DNA of 45,086 nt from GCA-002784865 sp035646815 (GCA_035646815.1 DASRON010000025.1:1-45086), one strand, 5' to 3'; shown: positions 7,835 to 15,998, counted from the first letter of the stretch. A program made the numbers and translations. The notes: generated from the sequence alone by a model not told the origin.

Positions 7835-8610
7835 TAGTTATTTATAGGAGTTAATTTTTTACCGCTTCCTGTAGAGGGGATAATAGTTGTTTCAGGATTA
7901 AGCGCTTCAGGAACAATATTTATTTTAGGATTTTTTGGAATTTCTGAAAATATAATTATTTTTGAAGCAAGCAAAGTATTCTTATCATTTTTATCTAAAT
8001 ATCCAAAAACTAAAACGTTTTGATTTTCAGAAAGTTTGGAAAAGCCTGACGAGGCAATATCTTTTTTCTTGGTATATTCAAATGTTTTAGTAATGGTTGC
8101 AACATCAACAGTTATTTTTTCTTTCTCGCTTATTAATCTAAAAGTATTCTTTTTATTATCAACTGAAAAAACTGCTCCTTGAATTATTTTAGGAAGAGTA
8201 ATCACATCAATTTCTCTTGCCATGATTCTTTTTGACTGCTTATTATAAAGACCGATTATGCCAAGAGTATTTCCTTTTGTAATATCAGAAATTCCAAATG
8301 ATTTTGAATCTGGTGAGTAAAATCTTGTTAATTCGTCAACGTCTATATATCTTTTATCTCCCTTAATATCGATTAAAACTATCTGTGTTCCCGAAGCTTC
8401 TTCTACGGTTCCAGTAATTCCTCTTTTTTCGACAAGATTTAATTCAGCAACTCTTGATGCAATTTTACTTTTTAAATTATCAAGTTGCTTGGCTTCGGTA
8501 TTTTCTTGAGAAATTATGGTAGGTGTTTTAGTTGGAGTTGCTGCAAACGAACCCTTTGTAATAAAAACAGTAGTGATTAAAATAACAATAATAATTATTA
8601 ATTTCTTCAT
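7834..8610 (-). CDS. exported protein with repeated DUF5666-like beta domains
   Basis: 258 residues. The N-terminus MKKLIIIIVILITTVFITKG followed by SFAA is a clear signal peptide. The mature part contains two or three beta-rich units of the kind GITGTVEEASGTQIVLIDIKG, QGAVFSVDNKKNTFRLISEK and NQNVLVFGYLDKNDKNTLLA, which resemble DUF5666 repeats; that is a pattern match only. The C-terminus is proline- and threonine-rich (ETTIIPSTGSGKKLTP). It is second in the operon, 1 base after the gene at 8612 and overlapping the M24 gene. A role at the cell surface is inferred; no enzymatic motif is visible. Confidence 0.6.
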   Translation of the reverse strand: MKKLIIIIVILITTVFITKGSFAATPTKTPTIISQENTEAKQLDNLKSKIASRVAELNLVEKRGITGTVEEASGTQIVLIDIKGDKRYIDVDELTRFYSPDSKSFGISDITKGNTLGIIGLYNKQSKRIMAREIDVITLPKIIQGAVFSVDNKKNTFRLISEKEKITVDVATITKTFEYTKKKDIASSGFSKLSENQNVLVFGYLDKNDKNTLLASKIIIFSEIPKNPKINIVPEALNPETTIIPSTGSGKKLTPINN

Positions 8611-8611
8611 T

Positions 8612-9037
8612 TTAAAATTCCTCAGTTGTGAAAGATACAGTTCTTTCTATTGTTTTTTCTTCTCCATTTGGTGCAATAGCAGTTATTCTTATAATATTTA
8701 CTCCGTCTGAAATATTTACAGTTGTCGAAAAGTCTCCTGCTAAGCTCGGTTTTAATATATCAAAATCTGATTTAGTAAAAATAGCAATAATTGCATCAGG
8801 ATTTGTTTTTCCTGACACAGTAACGATCTTTTTATCAGAAAGTTTTTCATCAGATGGATTATTTATAGAAAGAAAAATTGTAGATTCTGGGGTTGGAGAA
8901 GGGGCTTTTACTAAAATAGGATTAGCCTTGAACTGAGGGAGTATTTTTGTGTATTGATAAAAGTAAAAGGCAATTCCTGCAAAAACCAAACCAATTACAA
9001 TTGCTAAGAGTGCCAAAACTGTTTTTTCTTTTTTCAT
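8612..9037 (-). CDS. membrane-anchored protein with an Ig-like domain
   Basis: 141 residues: one N-terminal membrane helix (7-28), a proline-rich linker (VKAPSPTPEST) and an extracytoplasmic beta domain. Its phrases VTVSGKTNPDAIIAI and GDFSTTVNISDGVNIIRITA are typical of Ig-like or glucodextranase-B-type folds that occur as surface modules. No catalytic residues are apparent. It is first in the operon that runs to hisS and lies behind a near-consensus promoter. Pairing with the adjacent exported DUF5666-like protein suggests both act outside the membrane. Confidence 0.65.
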   Translation of the reverse strand: MKKEKTVLALLAIVIGLVFAGIAFYFYQYTKILPQFKANPILVKAPSPTPESTIFLSINNPSDEKLSDKKIVTVSGKTNPDAIIAIFTKSDFDILKPSLAGDFSTTVNISDGVNIIRITAIAPNGEEKTIERTVSFTTEEF

Positions 9038-9053
9038 ATCATTAGAGCATTTT

Positions 9054-9082
9054 ATATTACGAAAAAAAGGTTATCTTGTCAA
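9054..9082 (-). promoter_or_regulatory. promoter of the 9037-to-4886 operon
   Basis: Minus strand TTGACA (9082-9077), 17-base spacer, TAATAT (9059-9054), with the ATG of the first gene 16 bases further on. No Shine-Dalgarno sequence is visible in the short leader. Confidence 0.65.
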
Positions 9083-9110
9083 GAAAAATTAGATATGATA
9101 GGATTGAAAA

Positions 9111-9638
9111 ATGGAAATTGTTTACGTTGATAATAAATGTTTAAAAATCCGAAGTAAGAAAACATCCTTTGTTGTAGACCCAAATTCTAGTATGACAAAA
9201 ACTTCTGCAGATTTTATATTACTCTTAAAAGATGAAAAATATAATCTTCAAAAAATTAGTGATTATAGATTGATTATTTCAGGTTCAGGAGAATATGAGC
9301 TTGGAGGAATTAAAGTTTCTGGAGTAAGAACAGGAGCAGATTTTGTTTACAGTATCAGAATTGACAATACAGAGCTTATTATAGGAAAAGCAGATGCCAT
9401 TTCTAAAATGCCAGATAAAGCAAGGGAGCATGAACTGGCAATTTTAAATACAGATACAGTTTTATCAGAATCAATAATAACTATAATTGAACCTCGTATG
9501 GTCGTTCTTTACGGAGATAAAATAGAGGAATCTATAAAAGCATTAGGAAAAGATTTAGCAATGGTTCAAAAGACAAAAAAACTATCCATAAAAGAAGGTA
9601 AGCTTCCTGAAGAAATGGAAGTAGTTGTATTAGAATAG
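9111..9638 (+). CDS. metallo-beta-lactamase-fold protein lacking metal ligands
   Basis: 175 residues. The order IVYVDNKCLKIRSKKTSFVVDP at the start, IISGSGEYELGGIKVSGV in the middle and YSIRIDNTELIIGKADA after it follows the Zn-dependent hydrolases of the Lactamase_B_3 type. There the corresponding segment between DP and GEYE carries the HxHxDH metal motif. Here that segment reads ADFILLLKDEKYNLQKISDYR with no histidine, so the protein probably cannot bind the usual metals. It may be a structural or regulatory relative. It lies just upstream of dnaB on the same strand and divergent from the exported-protein operon. Confidence 0.6.
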   Translation: MEIVYVDNKCLKIRSKKTSFVVDPNSSMTKTSADFILLLKDEKYNLQKISDYRLIISGSGEYELGGIKVSGVRTGADFVYSIRIDNTELIIGKADAISKMPDKAREHELAILNTDTVLSESIITIIEPRMVVLYGDKIEESIKALGKDLAMVQKTKKLSIKEGKLPEEMEVVVLE

Positions 9639-9662
9639 TTTTGGAGTTAGAATATATGTCTT

Positions 9663-10994
9663 ATGGCAGTAGCAGCAAAAACTCTCCCTCATAACGAAGA
9701 TGCAGAAGAAAGTGTATTGGGCGCAATTCTTATTGATAAAGATGCAGTAGGAACAGTTTCGGAAATAATATCTTCTCGTGATTTTTATAACGGTGTAAAC
9801 AGCATTATTTATGATGCAATGCTTTCTTTATATGAACAGAGTAAACCAATAGACGTAGTTACTCTAACTTCTCAACTTAAAAAAAATAAAACTTATGAAA
9901 AAGTAAAATCAGCTTATTTAGCAGAGTTAATTGAATCTGTTCCTACTGCAGCAAATGTTGCGCATTATGCAAACATTATTAAAGAAACTTCAATAAAAAG
10001 ATCGTTAATTAGAATGGGGGGAGACATTGCAGAGCTTGCATTTTCAGACGATAAAGAAATAAGTGAAATTATAGATAAAGCAGAGGCATCTGTTTTTTCT
10101 GTATCTCAAGGGCAGAATTTAAAAACATTTATTCCAATAAAGGAAGCGTTAGCAGGGAGCTTTGATCGAATTGATGAACTTCATAAAAAGGGTCAGGGGT
10201 TAAGAGGTGTAAAAACTGGATTTACAGATCTTGACAATCTTTTATCAGGATTTCAGGCTTCAAATTTAGTTATTCTTGCTGCAAGACCTGGTCAGGGAAA
10301 AACAGCAATGGTTGTAAATATGGCACAAAATATTGCGGTTACTGAAAAAAAACCAGTTGGAATTTTTTCTTTGGAAATGAGCCAAGAAGAACTCGTTGAC
10401 AGACTTTTAGTAGGTCAAGCTGACGTTGATGCCTGGAGACTTAAAACTGGTAAGCTTTCTGAAACTGATTTTACAAAGCTTTCTAACGCAATGGGAGTTC
10501 TTGCAGATGCTCCAATATTTATTGATGATACTCCGGGTATAACAATATCTGAAATGCGAACAAAAGCAAGAAGGCTTCAGCTTGAACATAATGTGTCTCT
10601 TTTAATTGTTGATTATCTTCAGCTTGCAGACCCAGGAAGACACTATGATAGTCGTGTTCAGGAAGTTTCTATGATTTCTCAATCTTTAAAAAAGCTTGCA
10701 AGAGAATTAAAAATTCCTATACTTGCAGTTTCTCAGTTGTCTCGTGCAGTTGAGCATAGAGGAGAAAAAAAACCTCAACTTGCTGACTTAAGAGAATCTG
10801 GAGCAATAGAACAAGATGCAGATGTAGTTATGTTTTTATATAGACCTGATTCGGAAACTTTTTCAAATGTTATGCAAACAAAATTACTTGTTGCAAAGCA
10901 CAGAAATGGACCTGTTGGGGAAATTGATTTACTTTTCCGTGGAGATAGGATAAAATTTTATAATGCGGAAACTAAAAGAGAAGGAGGTGATTAA
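9663..10994 (+). CDS. dnaB: replicative DNA helicase DnaB
   Basis: 443-residue hexameric 5'-3' helicase of the replication fork. The N-terminal domain begins LPHNEDAEESVLGAIL, as usual. The RecA-like domain has Walker A ARPGQGKTA near 207-215 (family norm ARPSMGKT), Walker B LLIVDYLQL, and the H4-like QLSRAVEHRGEKKPQLADLR. The C-terminus has KHRNGPVGEIDLLF. No intein or insertion is present. The ATG at 9663 has only a weak upstream GGAG. Its last codons contain the perfect Shine-Dalgarno sequence of the next small gene. Confidence 0.96.
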   Translation: MAVAAKTLPHNEDAEESVLGAILIDKDAVGTVSEIISSRDFYNGVNSIIYDAMLSLYEQSKPIDVVTLTSQLKKNKTYEKVKSAYLAELIESVPTAANVAHYANIIKETSIKRSLIRMGGDIAELAFSDDKEISEIIDKAEASVFSVSQGQNLKTFIPIKEALAGSFDRIDELHKKGQGLRGVKTGFTDLDNLLSGFQASNLVILAARPGQGKTAMVVNMAQNIAVTEKKPVGIFSLEMSQEELVDRLLVGQADVDAWRLKTGKLSETDFTKLSNAMGVLADAPIFIDDTPGITISEMRTKARRLQLEHNVSLLIVDYLQLADPGRHYDSRVQEVSMISQSLKKLARELKIPILAVSQLSRAVEHRGEKKPQLADLRESGAIEQDADVVMFLYRPDSETFSNVMQTKLLVAKHRNGPVGEIDLLFRGDRIKFYNAETKREGGD

Positions 10995-10999
10995 GCGTA

Positions 11000-11164
11000 A
11001 TGGATAATAATTTCAACAATGATGGAGCAAATACTAATACAGTTCCTCAGCCATCTGATCCGGTACAAGGAGCACCTACGGGAGCACCTGAGCCTACACC
11101 AACACCTGGTGAAGTAGCTCAAGGACCTGTGGCAACAGATGATTCTGCCAATGGAAATGCTTAA
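11000..11164 (+). CDS. small Pro/Ala-rich acidic protein downstream of dnaB
   Basis: 54 codons, MDNNFNNDGANTN at the start, then a middle rich in P, A, T and G (GAPTGAPEPTPTPGE) and an end rich in D, N and A. It is low complexity, probably disordered, with no signal peptide and no known motif. Support for a real gene is the full anti-Shine-Dalgarno match AAGGAGGTGAT (10981-10991) nine bases upstream of the ATG, one of the strongest in the window. It is the only start served by that site, because dnaB ends at 10994. It may be a cytoplasmic tail peptide or a helicase partner; no function can be assigned. Confidence 0.65.
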   Translation: MDNNFNNDGANTNTVPQPSDPVQGAPTGAPEPTPTPGEVAQGPVATDDSANGNA

Positions 11165-11243
11165 TTAAAATTTGGAGTTAATTAAATTAATCTTTTAAGT
11201 TAAAGAAATAATTTAATAGATATAAATATTTGATAGGTTAATT

Positions 11244-11912
11244 TTGTCTAAATATAATCGAATTAATCTATTTGATATTTCAATGATGATATTTTCCCTA
11301 GATCAAGTTATACAGTGGATATTAGTATATAGGTATTTTATATTATTTCCGGTAATGGTTATTGAAGGACCAATTATAACTATTATTGCCGGATTTCTTT
11401 CTTCTCTAAAAATTTTAAATCCTATTATTGTCTATATTGTCATAGTTGCAGCAGACATAACTGGAGATTTTATTTATTATGCAATTGGCAGATGGGGAAG
11501 GGAAAGATTTATTGACAGGTGGGGAAAATATATTGGCTTAAATACGAGTAACATAGAAAAACTTGAAGGTTATTTTGAAAAACATACAAAGAAAACTCTA
11601 ATTTTTGGGAAAATTTCTCATGCAGTTGGTGCTCCAATTCTAGTTGCTGCAGGGATAGTAAGGCTTCCTCTTTGGGAATTTATTTGGTTTAATTTTTGGG
11701 CAACTCTTCCTAAGTCCTTTATATTTCTTATGATAGGTTTTTATTTTGGACAGGCGTATGTAAAACTTTCTAAATACCTAGATTATTTTACTATTGGAGT
11801 TTTAATCTTGGTATTTATCATTATTTTGTCGTACTATTGTTATAGTAAATTAAGGTTTAGATTTGAAAAGTTTATCTTAAGATTAAAATTAAAAAATATA
11901 TTTAAAATTTAA
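11244..11912 (+). CDS. DedA family membrane protein
   Basis: About 222 residues of the DedA/SNARE-associated superfamily, recently linked to flipping of undecaprenyl phosphate or phospholipids. It shows FPVMVIEGPIITIIAGFL near 35-52, in which the glutamate and following proline are family features. Then come AADITGDFIYYAIGRWGRERF near 70-90, the GKISHAVGAPILVAAGIVRLP re-entrant segment and two C-terminal helices. The start is uncertain: TTG at 11244, or ATG at 11283 or 11286, which begin just before the first helix. The gene leads a unit with two glycosyltransferases, which fits a role in handling lipid carriers. Confidence 0.85.
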   Translation: MSKYNRINLFDISMMIFSLDQVIQWILVYRYFILFPVMVIEGPIITIIAGFLSSLKILNPIIVYIVIVAADITGDFIYYAIGRWGRERFIDRWGKYIGLNTSNIEKLEGYFEKHTKKTLIFGKISHAVGAPILVAAGIVRLPLWEFIWFNFWATLPKSFIFLMIGFYFGQAYVKLSKYLDYFTIGVLILVFIIILSYYCYSKLRFRFEKFILRLKLKNIFKI

Positions 11913-11914
11913 AG

Positions 11915-13117
11915 ATGAGAATTGCTATTTATTCGGATAATTTTTATCCAGAGTTAAGTGGAATAACAGATACAATATTAACAACTGCAAAAGAATTGGC
12001 TAAATTAGGACATTTTATTAACTTCTTTGTTCCGTATTACAGTAAAAAAGATTATAAACAGGTAAATCTTTCTTTTGAAAAAGAAGTTTTTTTACATGAA
12101 AATATTAAAATAACTAGATTCTTTTCTTTTTCTTATCCAACTGGAACAAGACAAGGTAGACTGGTTGTTCCTACAGGACTTCGTTTTCTGAAAGTAAAAT
12201 TTTTTAATCCAGATATAATTCATACAAATCATATCGCAGGAGTGGGCATTGAGGGATTAATTGATGCAAAAATATTAAAAAAACCTTTGATTGGAACAAA
12301 TCACACACCAATAGTAGAGTTTATTAAATACAGTCCTATAAAAGCAAAATGGTTTAAGCGTGCAATGTCAAAATATGACGCTTGGTATTTTAATAAGTGC
12401 GATTTTGTCTCATCTCCTTCATGGGCTGTTTTACATGAAATGCAAAAATATGGATTTAATAGACCTTGTAAGCCAGTGTCAAACCCGGTTAATATTGAAA
12501 CATTCAAAAGTGTATCTGAAAAAGAGAGAAATACTCTTAAGAAAAAATATGGATTTTCTGATTTTGTACTTTATTACTGTGGGAGACTTGCTCAAGAAAA
12601 GCATATTGATTTAATGGTAAAGGCAGTTTCTGATCTTAAGGGTAAAATTCCTAGTATTAATTTAGTTATTGCTGGAAAAGGGTCAGAAGAAGAGAATTTA
12701 AAAAAACTAGTTAAAGAGCTTAATGTAGAAGATAGAGTAAAATTCTTTGGGTTTTTAAAGGAAACAAAAGATTTTGTAGAACTTTATAATGCAACTGATC
12801 TTTTTTTAATGCTGGGAACAGCTGAAACGCAAAGTATTGTTATGATGCAAGCAATGGCCACTCAAAATCCTGTTATAGGTGTAAATTCGTGGGGAATCGT
12901 TGACTACGTTAATGAAAAAAATGGTTTTTTGATAGAACCAAATGATCAAAAAGCCTTAAATGAAAAAATTCTTTATTTTTATAAAAATCCTGATCAAAAA
13001 AAACTGCTTGGAGAAGGGGGTAGGGAATTTGCGGAACAATTTTCAAGACAAAATATTGCAAAAATCTGGGAAGGAATCTATACGGATGTTATTAAAAAGC
13101 ATGGAAACAAAAGATAA
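11915..13117 (+). CDS. GT4-type glycosyltransferase
   Basis: 400 residues, GT-B fold. N-terminal domain: MRIAIYSDNFYPELSGITDT, and the acceptor-side GTNHTP motif. C-terminal domain: YCGRLAQEKHIDLMVKAV, the phosphate-binding strand region (FFGFLKETKDFVELYNATD) and FLMLGTAETQSIVMMQAMA, where the E-x7-E element sits. The overall pattern is that of the diacylglycerol alpha-glucosyltransferase group, so glycolipid synthesis is plausible but the acceptor is not readable. It starts two bases after the DedA gene and precedes a GT2 enzyme, which supports a lipid or surface glycan function for the unit. Confidence 0.88.
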   Translation: MRIAIYSDNFYPELSGITDTILTTAKELAKLGHFINFFVPYYSKKDYKQVNLSFEKEVFLHENIKITRFFSFSYPTGTRQGRLVVPTGLRFLKVKFFNPDIIHTNHIAGVGIEGLIDAKILKKPLIGTNHTPIVEFIKYSPIKAKWFKRAMSKYDAWYFNKCDFVSSPSWAVLHEMQKYGFNRPCKPVSNPVNIETFKSVSEKERNTLKKKYGFSDFVLYYCGRLAQEKHIDLMVKAVSDLKGKIPSINLVIAGKGSEEENLKKLVKELNVEDRVKFFGFLKETKDFVELYNATDLFLMLGTAETQSIVMMQAMATQNPVIGVNSWGIVDYVNEKNGFLIEPNDQKALNEKILYFYKNPDQKKLLGEGGREFAEQFSRQNIAKIWEGIYTDVIKKHGNKR

Positions 13118-13124
13118 AACACGT

Positions 13125-13130
13125 TATAAT
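13125..13130 (+). promoter_or_regulatory. -10 box of the GT2 gene
   Basis: Perfect TATAAT eight bases before the ATG at 13139, inside the 21-base gap after the GT4 gene. The -35 match is weak (TGGAAA at 17-base spacing). It would give a leaderless message for the GT2 gene. Confidence 0.4.
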
Positions 13131-13138
13131 AGGGCTTA

Positions 13139-14041
13139 ATGAAAATAAGCTTTGTTATTCCGGCTTATAACGAAGAAGAATATCTTGGGGATTGTATTGA
13201 GTCTATTTTTAAAGAAGCAGAAGGAAAGAGTTACAATCTCGAAGTTATTGTTGTCAACAATGCTTCAACAGATAAGACTAGAAAAGTAGCAACCTCTTAT
13301 AAAAACGTAAAAGTTATTGACGAGCCTAAGAAAGGTTTGGTTTTTGCAAGAAAAAAAGGATGTTTTGCATCATCAGGCGATCTTATTGCAAATATTGATG
13401 CAGATACAAGACTTACACCAGGATGGATAGATAGAGTTTTAAGTGAATTTTCTAATCCTAAAATTGTTGCCTTAAGTGGTCCGTTTATTTATTATGATTT
13501 ATCTGAAAAAATGAAGCTTATGGTTAAGCTTTTTTATTATTATGCATTTTCTCTTTATCTTTTAAGCACTCATATTTTTAATACTGGTTCAATGCTTCAA
13601 GGAGGAAATTTTGTTTTAAGAAAATCGGCATTTGAAAAATCAGGAGGTTATGATACTAAGCATTACAGTTTTTATGGTGAAGATGCATATATTGCAAAGC
13701 AAATGCATAGTCAGGGAATAGTTAGATGGACTTTTAGATTTCCTATTTACTCTTCTGGGCGAAGAATAGCTGCAGAAGGTCCTTTTACAATGATGGTTCG
13801 CTACACAATGAATTACTGCTGGGTTCTTTTATTTGGTAAACCTTTTACAAAAGATGTAGTGAATTTTAGATTTAAAAAAAAGAGAAAGCTCTTCATAAGA
13901 CCTAAGGATATAAGACAAGAATGGATAAGCGGAGCATTTACAATTGCAACCTTAATTATCTTGCCAATTGTTTTAATAATTTTATTAATCTATTCTCTTT
14001 ATGTGCTCCAAATTTACATACGTTTTTACGCTTCAAAATAA
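13139..14041 (+). CDS. GT2-type glycosyltransferase with C-terminal membrane helix
   Basis: 300 residues, GT-A fold. SFVIPAYNEEEYL at the N-terminus binds the nucleotide sugar. NIDADTRLTPGWI near 85-97 supplies the DxD metal motif, GGNFVLRKSAFEKSGGYD follows, and the ED dipeptide in FYGEDAYIA near 180 is the likely base region. A hydrophobic stretch at 262-292 anchors it to the membrane. It probably extends or modifies a lipid-linked glycan, together with the GT4 enzyme upstream. No terminator is seen before the recombinase remnant that follows. Confidence 0.88.
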   Translation: MKISFVIPAYNEEEYLGDCIESIFKEAEGKSYNLEVIVVNNASTDKTRKVATSYKNVKVIDEPKKGLVFARKKGCFASSGDLIANIDADTRLTPGWIDRVLSEFSNPKIVALSGPFIYYDLSEKMKLMVKLFYYYAFSLYLLSTHIFNTGSMLQGGNFVLRKSAFEKSGGYDTKHYSFYGEDAYIAKQMHSQGIVRWTFRFPIYSSGRRIAAEGPFTMMVRYTMNYCWVLLFGKPFTKDVVNFRFKKKRKLFIRPKDIRQEWISGAFTIATLIILPIVLIILLIYSLYVLQIYIRFYASK

Positions 14042-14087
14042 TACATTTGACAGAAGTATCCTATAATAGTAAAATCACATCTTATGA

Positions 14088-14288
14088 GTAGAGAAAGAGA
14101 AAATAACGCAACAGTTATCAAAATTAGATCCCAATGGTTCTAAATGGGTAGAGATTGCCGAAGACAGTTTTAATTTCTCAATAAAGGCAGCAAGAAAATT
14201 TAAAGACAAAAATACGGTCACTGAAGACAAGAAATTGATTTTTAAGGTGGTTCGCTCGTACCTAAACCTAAAAACGGCTTGTCAGATC
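14088..14288 (+). pseudogene. C-terminal remnant of a serine recombinase
   Basis: An open stretch without a usable start codon, preceded in frame by TGA at 14085. It translates to VEKEKITQQLSKLDPNGSKW, then VEIAEDSFNFSIKAARKFK, then EDKKLIFKVVRSYLNLKTA. This follows the C-terminal end of large serine recombinases: a coiled-coil linker, a W-x-E-L-x-E helix with FNFA-type sequence, then K-x-x-I-x-x-x-x-G-S-N-L-x-L-K. The resolvase domain and most of the protein are missing. The frame runs on into the tRNA gene by chance. The position 35 bases from the 3' end of a tRNA gene suggests the decayed edge of an element that integrated there. Identification is by recall of the family pattern. Confidence 0.5.
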
Positions 14289-14323
14289 AATCTAATCTCG
14301 ATTTTTATCAAAAAAGTTCTCTA

Positions 14324-14410
14324 TGGTGCCGAGGGAGGGATTCGAACCCTCACGAGTTTAAAGCTCACGGGTTTTTGAGACCCGCGTGTCTACCATTCCA
14401 CCACCTCGGC
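14324..14410 (-). tRNA. tRNA-Leu (anticodon CAA)
   Basis: Read on the minus strand, the 7-bp acceptor stem GCCGAGG/CCTCGGC encloses a D arm (TGGTGGAATGGTAGACAC), an anticodon stem GGGT/ACCC with loop CTCAAAA, a long variable arm typical of class II tRNAs, and a T arm GAGGGTTCGAATCCCTC. Discriminator A and an encoded CCA end the gene, 87 bases in all. The loop reads CT-CAA-AA, so the anticodon is CAA, decoding UUG. A recombinase remnant lies next to its 3' end. Confidence 0.96.
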
Positions 14411-14418
14411 TCAATCTC

Positions 14419-14424
14419 ATTATA
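14419..14424 (-). promoter_or_regulatory. -10 box of tRNA-Leu
   Basis: Perfect TATAAT on the minus strand, ending eight bases before the mature tRNA 5' end. Transcription should start about one base before the tRNA, leaving almost no 5' leader. No good -35 is visible. Confidence 0.5.
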
Positions 14425-14472
14425 CCAGAGTTAGGCTTTATTTTTTAGCTCTCAGGTGTTAAAATACTCTTT

Positions 14473-15432
14473 ATGATGACACTAAGTGAGATATATGAGC
14501 TGGCAATTGAGATGGGATCAAAAGCAGATCCTAGGGGAACTGCGGGTGTAAAAGCTGCTCTTGTGCGGGTAAAAAAAAATTACGAAGAACTTTCTGATAA
14601 AAAAAAGAGCTTTTTTGATAAAGAATCTCTTAAAAATCCCTATGCTGATTCAAGAATTCTTTTTGGTGATTTAAAAACAAAGATTGGGAAAATAATTACA
14701 GGAATTGATATTACAACAGGAGAAGTTGTTTTGGTAGATAGACTAAATCAAAAAGGAGAGAAAATTGACCTTGTAATAGGACATCACCCAGAAGGACAAG
14801 CATTAGTTGCTTTAGATGAAGTAATGGATCTACAAGTAGATGTGCTGTCTCAGCTTGGTGTTCCTGTTAACATTGCAGAGTCACTTCTTAGCGAAAGAAT
14901 AAGTCAAGTGAAAAGAGGACTTGGCCCTGCTAACCATTTTCAAAGTGTTGACGCTGCAAGACTTTTAAATATTCCTTTTATGGTAATTCATACAATTTGG
15001 GATAATCTTGGCTATGATTTTCTCTTAAAGCATTTAGCAAAGAAGAAATTAGAAACAGTAGGAGAAGTTATAGATGCAATTGAAGAAATACCTGAATTTG
15101 CTGAGGCAAAAAAATACAATACTGGTCCAAAGATTACTTCAGGTTCAAGAAAAAACAGAGCAGGAAAAGTTGCTGTAACAGGCTTTACTGGTGGAACATC
15201 AGGTTCAAAGTTAATTTATGAAAAAATGGCTCATGCAGGACTTGGGACAATTGTTGAAATGCACATGAATGAATCTCATCATGAAGAAGCAAAAAAGCAT
15301 CATTTAAATACAATTGTTTCAGGGCATATGGCTTCGGATTCATTGGGAGCAAATTTGTTTCTCGATCAACTTGAAAAAAGAGGAGTAAAAGTAATTCCTT
15401 TCTCCGGATTAATAAGAGTTAAAAGAAAATAA
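14473..15432 (+). CDS. NIF3-like dinuclear metal-binding protein
   Basis: 319 residues, matching the NIF3/DUF34 family (often labelled GTP cyclohydrolase I type 2, function unsettled). Metal-ligand regions are visible: DLVIGHHPEG near 97-106, VPVNIAESLL, SVDAARLLNIPFMVIHT, then VEMHMNESHHEEAKKHH near 265-280 and TIVSGHMASDSLGANLF near 285-301. The N-terminus (MTLSEIYELAIEMGSKADPRG) is longer than in the short bacterial NIF3 proteins. A TAAAAT seven bases before the ATG could serve as the -10 of a leaderless message. It is followed six bases later by efp. Confidence 0.75.
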   Translation: MMTLSEIYELAIEMGSKADPRGTAGVKAALVRVKKNYEELSDKKKSFFDKESLKNPYADSRILFGDLKTKIGKIITGIDITTGEVVLVDRLNQKGEKIDLVIGHHPEGQALVALDEVMDLQVDVLSQLGVPVNIAESLLSERISQVKRGLGPANHFQSVDAARLLNIPFMVIHTIWDNLGYDFLLKHLAKKKLETVGEVIDAIEEIPEFAEAKKYNTGPKITSGSRKNRAGKVAVTGFTGGTSGSKLIYEKMAHAGLGTIVEMHMNESHHEEAKKHHLNTIVSGHMASDSLGANLFLDQLEKRGVKVIPFSGLIRVKRK

Positions 15433-15438
15433 TAAGAT

Positions 15439-15993
15439 ATGATTTCAGTTACAGATCTTCGAGCAGGAATCGTTTTTGAAGACCAAGGAAGTATTTTCCA
15501 GGTAATTTCATATGAACATGTTAAAATGGGTAGGGGGAGCGCTAATATCAAGGTTAAAGTTAAAAATCTTAGAACAGGGTCAACAACAGAAAAAAGCTTT
15601 ACGAATGGTGCAAAAGTAAAACCAGTATCAGTTTTTAAAAGAGATCTTCAGTACTTATACAAAGATAGTGATTTTGCTTATTTTATGAATCCTAAGACGT
15701 TTGAGCAGGTGAATATGCAGCTTGATATTGCAGACGGGCATAACTTCTTAAAGGAAGGGGATAATTTTTCAATATCTTTTTTAGACGATGAACCTCTTTC
15801 TTTAAATCTTCCTTCAAAAATGGAATTATTAGTTTCAGAAACAGGCCCTGCATTTAAAGGAAATTCTGCTACAAATGTTTTTAAAGATGCAATTTTGGAA
15901 AATGGAGTGAAAACAAAAGTTCCACCTTTTATTAAAATAGGAGATAAAATCAGAGTTGACACCAGAACTGGTGAATATACTGAAAAAGCTTAA
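15439..15993 (+). CDS. efp: elongation factor P, arginine-tip type
   Basis: 184 residues, three-domain EF-P that relieves ribosome stalling at proline runs. The start MISVTDLRAGIVFEDQGSIF and the closing GDKIRVDTRTGEYTEKA are typical. The loop that reaches the peptidyl-transferase centre reads KMGRGSAN, placing arginine at position 32. This is the residue that is rhamnosylated by EarP in some proteobacteria, whereas E. coli and Bacillus use lysine there. No EarP, EpmA or YmfI-like gene is in this window. It lies six bases after the NIF3-like gene and six before the Lgt-like gene. Confidence 0.95.
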   Translation: MISVTDLRAGIVFEDQGSIFQVISYEHVKMGRGSANIKVKVKNLRTGSTTEKSFTNGAKVKPVSVFKRDLQYLYKDSDFAYFMNPKTFEQVNMQLDIADGHNFLKEGDNFSISFLDDEPLSLNLPSKMELLVSETGPAFKGNSATNVFKDAILENGVKTKVPPFIKIGDKIRVDTRTGEYTEKA

Positions 15994-15998
15994 AAACT

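Noticed and set aside
14047..14067. TTGACA followed by TATAAT as a promoter for the recombinase remnant
   Set aside because: The spacer is only nine bases, which does not allow a normal sigma-70 promoter.
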